This document shows, piece by piece, positions 39,550 through 43,443 of a stretch of DNA of 43,443 bases; the first letter of the stretch is position 1, and each line of letters starts with the position of its first letter. Position numbers and translations under genes: made by a program. The DNA is from a virus, in the IMG/VR virus record IMGVR_UViG_3300042539_001365, positions 1 to 43,443 of that record. One strand, 5' to 3'. Below the pieces are notes generated by a model. The model made no database searches. It was not told the DNA's origin and saw only the letters and a list, made by a program, of their open reading frames with translations.

Positions 39550-39576
39550 GCCCCCGCGGCCCAATGCCGCGGGGGC
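39550..39576 (-). other. Intercistronic hairpin 4
   Basis: 11-bp perfect stem (39550-39560 with 39566-39576), pentaloop, between the two genes of the PD unit. Its stem sequence is the same as that at 40200-40226. Confidence 0.6.
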
Positions 39577-39585
39577 TTGTGATTC

Positions 39586-39900
39586 CTAGAGCGTGCAATC
39601 CAGCCCCGTCGCAGCCTTGAACGAAGCCCGCAGCGTGTCCGCATAAACGCCGGCTTGCGTTTTGATAACGCGATAGTTCAGCCCCCAGACCTTGCCGTAT
39701 TCGATCGTATAATCGTCGGCCGCGGTCAGCGTCACGCGAACCGCGTTGATGCCGCCGCGGGCGAACCGCGAGGGGAGGCGGAAGCGGAGGGCGCCCGCAT
39801 CATGGGCAATATTCTTTGCGCCTGTCATGGCGACGAATCGCCCCCCGCCCAACTGGTTGAGGATTTCGGTTGCAATCGCGTTGGATTCGGTCGCGGTCAT
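39586..39900 (-). CDS. Small regulon protein
   Basis: 104 residues with AAAAGGAACCCAAGCC before the ATG. Helical start (ESNAIATEILNQLGGGRFVAMTGAKNI) and a beta-rich middle (GINAVRVTLTAADDYTIEYGKVWGLNYRVI), with a final helix. Resembles small single-domain phage proteins found in several copies per genome. First gene behind PD. Confidence 0.65.
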   Translation of the reverse strand: MTATESNAIATEILNQLGGGRFVAMTGAKNIAHDAGALRFRLPSRFARGGINAVRVTLTAADDYTIEYGKVWGLNYRVIKTQAGVYADTLRASFKAATGLDCTL

Positions 39901-39958
39901 GGCTTGGGTTCCTTTTCTTTCGTGGGTTCCTCGCGGCTCGTTGCCGCGTCATGGTGGA

Positions 39959-39987
39959 AGTATAGCCGGACGGCAATAGCCCGTCAA
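39959..39987 (-). promoter_or_regulatory. Operator-containing promoter PD
   Basis: Minus strand TTGACG, 17 bases, TATACT, with the palindrome-like GCCGGACGGC (39965-39974). The -35 contains the TGA stop of the upstream gene (39984-39986). Leader hairpin GCGGC/GCCGC at 39933-39947. Confidence 0.75.
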
Positions 39988-40169
39988 GCGGATTTTTCCA
40001 CGGGGGCGATTCCTTCCGCTTCCCGCAGCATTTCCCAAATGATGCCGGCGATTTGCTGGTATCCGCCGGGGCCGAAAACCGCGTCCACGGCTTCGCGGAT
40101 GGTTTTCCCGGCGAGCCGGTGAGCGACGATGGCGGTTGAGATTGCGAGGTTTTTTTCGGCGGTGGTCAT
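39984..40169 (-). CDS. Small helical regulon protein
   Basis: 61 residues with GGAACCCCAGCC before the ATG. TTAEKNLAISTAIVAHRLAGKTIREAVDAVFG then a second helix (QQIAGIIWEMLREAEG). Its stop codon is part of the -35 of PD. Second gene of the PE unit. Confidence 0.65.
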   Translation of the reverse strand: MTTAEKNLAISTAIVAHRLAGKTIREAVDAVFGPGGYQQIAGIIWEMLREAEGIAPVEKSA

Positions 40170-40199
40170 GGCTGGGGTTCCTAGTGGCTGGGGGTTGCG

Positions 40200-40226
40200 G
40201 CCCCCGCGGCGAAGTGCCGCGGGGGC
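40200..40226 (-). other. Intercistronic hairpin 5
   Basis: 11-bp perfect stem (40200-40210 with 40216-40226), pentaloop, between the two genes of the PE unit. Confidence 0.6.
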
Positions 40227-40239
40227 GGTGGGTTTGCGG

Positions 40240-40479
40240 TCAAACAACCGTCACTTTGCGGCGGAAGATGCTGTGGAGGTTGTCGAGGGCCACGGAGTCA
40301 AACTCGCCGTTCAGCATCAAGCAATCCCAGCGAATCACGGCGGCGACGGTTTCCACGGTGGCAGCGACGGGGGCGAAGTTCCGCAGCCCGTAGCCGAAAA
40401 GGATTTCGGTATCAACGCGGGAAAGATCGGCGTTGCCCTTGGCGATTTCGACGGCAGCGGAAAACTGGGAGTTCGTCAT
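40240..40479 (-). CDS. Small regulon protein
   Basis: 79 residues with AAAAGGAACCCAAGCC before the ATG. TNSQFSAAVEIAKGNADLSRVDTEILFGYGLR and a C-terminal helix ending FRRKVTVV. First gene behind PE. Function unknown. Confidence 0.65.
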   Translation of the reverse strand: MTNSQFSAAVEIAKGNADLSRVDTEILFGYGLRNFAPVAATVETVAAVIRWDCLMLNGEFDSVALDNLHSIFRRKVTVV

Positions 40480-40533
40480 GGCTTGGGTTCCTTTTGAAGT
40501 TTGCCGCGGCTCAATCGTCCGCGTCATGCCAAC

Positions 40534-40562
40534 ACTATATCCGATCGGCAATACCCTGTCCA
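40534..40562 (-). promoter_or_regulatory. Operator-containing promoter PE
   Basis: Minus strand TGGACA, 17 bases, TATAGT, operator TCCGATCGGC on the plus strand (40540-40549). The -35 and -10 match those of PG at 10.7 kb. The leader has a short hairpin GCGG/CCGC (40506-40522). Confidence 0.8.
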
Positions 40563-40607
40563 GCCCTTAACCCAAAAAATCTTTCCCCTGGAAAAACCCC
40601 GCGAAAC

Positions 40608-40838
40608 CTAGGCTTTTTTGGGGCCGGCGGATTTTGCAGCCCGCGGCAGACGGGGGCGCCCCGTGTCGGAACGCTGGTATTTCTCGACCGCAGACCGCAG
40701 GGCAAACCATTGCCCGTCGATTTCCACGCCGGAAATCTTGCCGGCCTTGACGAGTTGCCGCATCCAAAATCGATCAACGTCTGCGATTCTCGCGGCGTTG
40801 CCGATCGTCACATATAGCGAGGGGTCGATTTTTGCCAT
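40608..40838 (-). CDS. Xis-like HTH protein (excisionase or regulator)
   Basis: 76 residues. YVTIGNAARIADVDRFWMRQLVKAGKISGVEIDGQWFALRSAVEKY follows the HTH_17/excisionase pattern: a winged MerR-like helix-turn-helix, wing glycine and final helix. A basic Lys/Arg tail ends the protein. It lies next to the integrase, so it could direct excision and bind att arms. It is itself under the shared operator (PF), so it is a second candidate for the protein that reads this operator. The ATG is only six bases after the -10. Confidence 0.7.
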   Translation of the reverse strand: MAKIDPSLYVTIGNAARIADVDRFWMRQLVKAGKISGVEIDGQWFALRSAVEKYQRSDTGRPRLPRAAKSAGPKKA

Positions 40839-40844
40839 GCCTAC

Positions 40845-40873
40845 AGTATTGCCGATCGGCTGCCAGCGGTCAA
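40845..40873 (-). promoter_or_regulatory. Operator-containing promoter PF
   Basis: Minus strand TTGACC, 17 bases, AATACT, palindrome GCCGATCGGC (40851-40860). The -35 holds the TGA stop of the integrase gene (40870-40872). Transcription would begin at about the ATG of the Xis-like gene, giving a leaderless mRNA. Confidence 0.75.
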
Positions 40874-41751
40874 GCGAGGGCGCGCGGCGTTGTTTTCCCG
40901 CGGGCTGCGGCAACCTGGGCAGGATCGACATAGGCCAAATAGGCGAGTTTGCTTCCTGGGGCGTGTCCTAAATGCCGGCCGGCTGATCCCGGTTCCTGTA
41001 TTTCGCATTCGGTCGCCCCCGTGCGGCGAATCCATTTCCATGTACCGCTGCGAATGCCCGCGCGGCGAACGATCGTTCGCACTTGATCGGAAAACGTTTC
41101 ATGGCTGCCCAGCCACGGGGTAGCGAGTTCGCGCGCGCAACGTTGCAGCGATAGCCGCAGCGCGGCCAACGTTGGTTCCGACAACTGGCAAACGACAACC
41201 CTCCCTGTCTTATGCTGCGGCCACGCTATGAAACCTTCCTCCGTGATTTGATCCACGCGAAGGCGGAACATTTGATCCTCCCACCGTAGCCCCGAATCGT
41301 AGGCAACGCGGATCGCGAGCGCCCACCATTCAGAGCGCCGCAGCCCGCAGCGATGCCACCGCGGGATAGCCGCGCACGCATTGATGAGCCGTTGCACTTC
41401 CTCGCGCGTCCATGCCACGGGCGGTTTCCACGGGCAGCGCACCGGGCGAACGCGGCGCATGAGCGCCACGGGATCGCATAGCCCATCATCGACCGCGGAG
41501 CGCCATAGGGAAACGATTTGGCGGCGCTTGCTCCGCGCGGTCTGCGGCGCCACCGTCTGCGAATAGTCCGCGATCCATTGCGAGACTAGCGGCGCGTCGA
41601 GTTCGTCAAGCCGCACGGCATGACCGGCCCAGCGGTCGAGGAGGCGAACGGCGATTTCGTATTGCCGAATGGATTCGCGCTCTAGCGGATGCGTGAGCGC
41701 ATACGCGGAAACGTAACCGGCAAGAGTCTTTGGCGAATTGCTGCGGATCAT
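40870..41751 (-). CDS. int: Tyrosine recombinase (integrase)
   Basis: 293 residues. The N-terminal SAM-like domain (residues about 8-95) is followed by the catalytic domain: Arg156 in SGLRWEDQ, Lys181 in QHKTGR, the WIRR tetrad position (Trp240, Arg243, where the usual residue is His), His263 in LGHAPG, and Tyr274 in YLAYVDP. The usual length for phage integrases is 300-400, so this is compact. It probably joins attP at 41883-41932 to the host tRNA-Arg gene. No clear ribosome-binding site; the ATG at 41751 is the first in frame. Confidence 0.85.
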   Translation of the reverse strand: MIRSNSPKTLAGYVSAYALTHPLERESIRQYEIAVRLLDRWAGHAVRLDELDAPLVSQWIADYSQTVAPQTARSKRRQIVSLWRSAVDDGLCDPVALMRRVRPVRCPWKPPVAWTREEVQRLINACAAIPRWHRCGLRRSEWWALAIRVAYDSGLRWEDQMFRLRVDQITEEGFIAWPQHKTGRVVVCQLSEPTLAALRLSLQRCARELATPWLGSHETFSDQVRTIVRRAGIRSGTWKWIRRTGATECEIQEPGSAGRHLGHAPGSKLAYLAYVDPAQVAAARGKTTPRALA

Positions 41752-41882
41752 GTGTGGCCGATATAGGTAGCGTCACTCCCTCGCGGTGACTAGCCCTTCC
41801 GCGTGGTGCGTTCCCCTCCCAATCAAAAAATTGGAAAGCAAAATCAACACAATCCCTACGGGTGGCCTCCCCCCCATATGTC

Positions 41883-41932
41883 GCATCGGTCTACGGAACC
41901 GAAGGTTGCAGGTTCGATCCCTGCCGGGTGTA
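41883..41932 (+). other. attP: attP core: 3' half of tRNA-Arg(ACG)
   Basis: Reads as an anticodon stem-loop TCGGT/CTACGGA/ACCGA with anticodon ACG, a 5-base variable loop, a T arm GCAGG/TTCGATC/CCTGC and the 3' acceptor strand CGGGTGT plus A. No matching 5' half is present. The tRNA 3' half lies between the integrase and the repressor gene, the classic place for attP, and would restore the host tRNA gene on integration. Confidence 0.8.
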
Positions 41933-42002
41933 TTCGGTTCCCGTCTGCCGCCATTGTGGCGGCGCGACGGGCGCCGGGTCAAACTCCAGGGATGGAATTG
42001 AA

Positions 42003-42272
42003 ATGGCGACAGTAAACAACGCAAAAGCCGGGGAACGCGGCGCGGGCGGAAGGCCGCGACAGTTGGAGCGCACGGAACTAGGGCGCCGCATTGAGCGGCT
42101 AGCCGCGCGGCGGCACAAACACCTAGACGAAATCGCGGAGGCGTCCGGCGTGAGCCTGGAAACGATCTACCGCATTTCAACCGGCCGCATTACCGATCCG
42201 CGCGTGTCTACGCTGTCCGCGCTGGCGGAAGCGCTTGGCGTTCCAGTGGCGAAACTGATCGCGCCTCGCTGA
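42003..42272 (+). CDS. XRE-family HTH regulator, candidate repressor
   Basis: 89 residues. A basic N-terminal arm is followed by a helix-turn-helix (LDEIAEASGVSLETIYRISTGR, residues about 41-62), with the XRE pattern continuing to STLSALAEALGVPVAKLIA. It is divergent from the integrase gene and separated from it by attP, the arrangement of lysogeny repressors. It has no protease-like C-terminal domain, so LexA-style self-cleavage is not expected. It converges with the methyltransferase gene with 65 bases of overlap. It is the leading candidate for binding the seven operators. CAGGGA precedes the ATG. Confidence 0.75.
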   Translation: MATVNNAKAGERGAGGRPRQLERTELGRRIERLAARRHKHLDEIAEASGVSLETIYRISTGRITDPRVSTLSALAEALGVPVAKLIAPR

Positions 42273-43410
42273 TCCGTTGTTCCGCGAGCGCGATATAGTC
42301 GGGGTTCAGTTCGCAGCCGATCCCGCTTCGGCCATTCGCCACGGCAACGGCTAGCGTAGTTCCGCTGCCGGCGAACGGGTCAAAGACGGTCGCCGGGATT
42401 CGCGCGGCGTTGCAGGCGCACGACGGTTCCCATCCAACCGTTTCGGTTTGCGTAACGTGCCGCAGCGGATCGCGGTTCCCTTCGCGCGCCGCGTTGCCGG
42501 TTGTCTTTGTGTCCGTGCCGGGGCGCGTGGCAACGCGCTCCCGCGAGACAACGCGGCGAATCGGAGCGCCGCATTCCGCACAGCAACCCGCGGCGCTGGT
42601 TCCCGCGCGAAGGCAGTCAGCAACTAATGCCGGCGGCATGACCGCGAAATGTGCGCCGCGGTATGGGCGCGTGGCAATCTTCCAAACTGAACGCCGGTTG
42701 CGTCTTCCAGAAGCGCCCCATACTCGCGCCATCGCATCCGTTCCAAAATCATTTCGAAGGTGGCCCCCATCTTTTCCTGCCTTGTTCCCAGGCGCATGGG
42801 GCTTTGTCGCTAGCGGTTCGTCGATTGCCTTTGCATCAAAAAAATAGTCAACGCTTTTCGCAAGCAAAAACACGTATTCGTGCGCCTTAGTGCAGCGATC
42901 GCGCACGCTTTCCGGCATAGGGTTGGGCTTGTGCCAGATGATATCCTGCCGCAGCCACCATCCGTCCGCCTGGAGGGCGAAGGCGACACGCCAAGGGATG
43001 CCTACGAGGTCTTTGGGCTTAAGGCCGTCGCCACGTTTTGTCGGAACCCCAACAACACGAACGGCAGGCCCGCCGTCGTTGGAGTTTTTGCCACCGCTGG
43101 AAGCGTTCCCGCTGTACGAATCCCCAAGGTTGATCCAGCAAGTACCGTCCTCCCGCAGCACTCGACGCACCTCGCGGAACACTTCCACCATGCGGGCGAC
43201 GTAGGCTTCCGGCGTGGGTTCTAACCCGATTTGCCCAGCGTTGCCGTAGTCACGAAGCCCCCAGTAGGGCGGCGAGGTGATCGCGCAATGCACGCTGCTA
43301 TCGGGCAGCGTTGCCACTCCTTGCAAGCAATCGCCCGCAATGATCCGCGTTTCCGGCTGCATATCCTGCCCGTTTTGCCCATCGTCGCGGCCGGATTTGG
43401 GATTCCCCAT
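42208..43410 (-). CDS. DNA methyltransferase (N4-cytosine or N6-adenine)
   Basis: 400 residues. TSPPYWG (45-51) is the catalytic motif IV and DPFAGSGTT near residue 345 is the AdoMet-binding motif I, in the order of beta-class enzymes. An insertion with CCAEC ... CAC (residues about 270-335) may bind zinc. No restriction enzyme is next to it, so it is an orphan, perhaps protecting phage DNA or altering regulation. AAGAGGAG precedes the ATG. The gene spans the junction of the circle; its N-terminal bases recur at 1-114. Confidence 0.85.
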   Translation of the reverse strand: MGNPKSGRDDGQNGQDMQPETRIIAGDCLQGVATLPDSSVHCAITSPPYWGLRDYGNAGQIGLEPTPEAYVARMVEVFREVRRVLREDGTCWINLGDSYSGNASSGGKNSNDGGPAVRVVGVPTKRGDGLKPKDLVGIPWRVAFALQADGWWLRQDIIWHKPNPMPESVRDRCTKAHEYVFLLAKSVDYFFDAKAIDEPLATKPHAPGNKAGKDGGHLRNDFGTDAMARVWGASGRRNRRSVWKIATRPYRGAHFAVMPPALVADCLRAGTSAAGCCAECGAPIRRVVSRERVATRPGTDTKTTGNAAREGNRDPLRHVTQTETVGWEPSCACNAARIPATVFDPFAGSGTTLAVAVANGRSGIGCELNPDYIALAEQRISEARSVSPLERQALPPARTA

Positions 43411-43443
43411 AAATGCAAAAACTCCTCTTGACAGTAGTTTCCA
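43297..43443. repeat. Terminal direct repeat, right copy
   Basis: Second copy of the 147-base overlap that closes the circle; see 1-147. It contains the start region of the methyltransferase gene and the start of the divergent early promoter. Confidence 0.9.

Noticed and set aside
37514-40873. Operator repeats as a CRISPR or iteron array
   Set aside because: Copies are hundreds of bases apart and each lies precisely between -35 and -10 elements.
41883-41932. Complete functional tRNA gene
   Set aside because: No D arm or 5' acceptor strand is present upstream; only the 3' half is there.
41862-42002. N-terminal extension of the XRE regulator through the tRNA-like segment
   Set aside because: It would translate the attP core; composition and the ATG at 42003 favour the shorter protein.

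Overview
This window is the complete genome of a temperate, siphovirus-like tailed phage, taken from a circular molecule. Bases 1-147 recur at 43297-43443 with one mismatch (T21 versus C43317), so the unit length is about 43,296 bp. Lysogeny is supported by a tyrosine integrase, an Xis-like protein, an XRE-type regulator and an attP core that matches the 3' half of a tRNA-Arg(ACG) gene. The DNA is GC-rich, tightly packed and full of start/stop overlaps. The host cannot be read directly. Several small proteins (tandem coiled-coil proteins with an LTDxER pattern, a short protein with a MSDIVERL start, a DUF6378-like protein) remind me of phages and genomes of Planctomycetota, but this is only a weak inference.

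Layout. (1) 0.3-5.4 kb, plus strand: early genes, including a CsrA homologue, a RecA-like (Sak4-type) ATPase, a DUF669-like ssDNA-binding protein, a replication initiator with an internal iteron origin, and a DUF3310 protein. (2) 5.4-7.8 kb: small accessory genes, including an apparent integron-type gene cassette, ending with a Holliday-junction-resolvase-like nuclease. (3) 7.83-8.50 kb: a rare non-coding block with two copies of a covarying pseudoknot-like RNA motif, just before the terminase. (4) 8.5-36.5 kb, plus strand: terminase large subunit, a short regulon insert, GNAT protein, connector, portal, protease-capsid fusion, DUF2190-like protein, head-tail connector, an insert of fibre-like genes including a beta-solenoid repeat protein, tail completion proteins, three tandem tail-tube-like proteins, a frameshifted tail chaperone, tape measure, tail tip genes, a phosphoesterase/peptidase group, and a lysis-like module with a membrane-anchored papain-like protease. 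(5) 36.5-40.85 kb, minus strand: thirteen small genes in six transcription units. (6) 40.87-43.41 kb: integrase, attP, XRE regulator and an orphan DNA methyltransferase that crosses the junction of the circle.

The most striking feature is regulatory. Seven promoters, six in the minus-strand small-gene cluster and one at 10.7 kb on the plus strand, carry a palindrome close to GCCGATCGGC in the spacer between -35 and -10. Most share AT-rich upstream DNA, a leader hairpin and a near-identical ribosome-binding segment. This looks like a phage-wide regulon under one repressor, with the XRE protein or the Xis-like protein as candidates. The phage CsrA, whose own leader carries ACGGA in a hairpin loop and again at the start codon, could add post-transcriptional control. 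A second motif family (TAGACC, 23-24 bases, TAGNCT) precedes five late genes and may be a late promoter class, in three cases with nearly leaderless starts.
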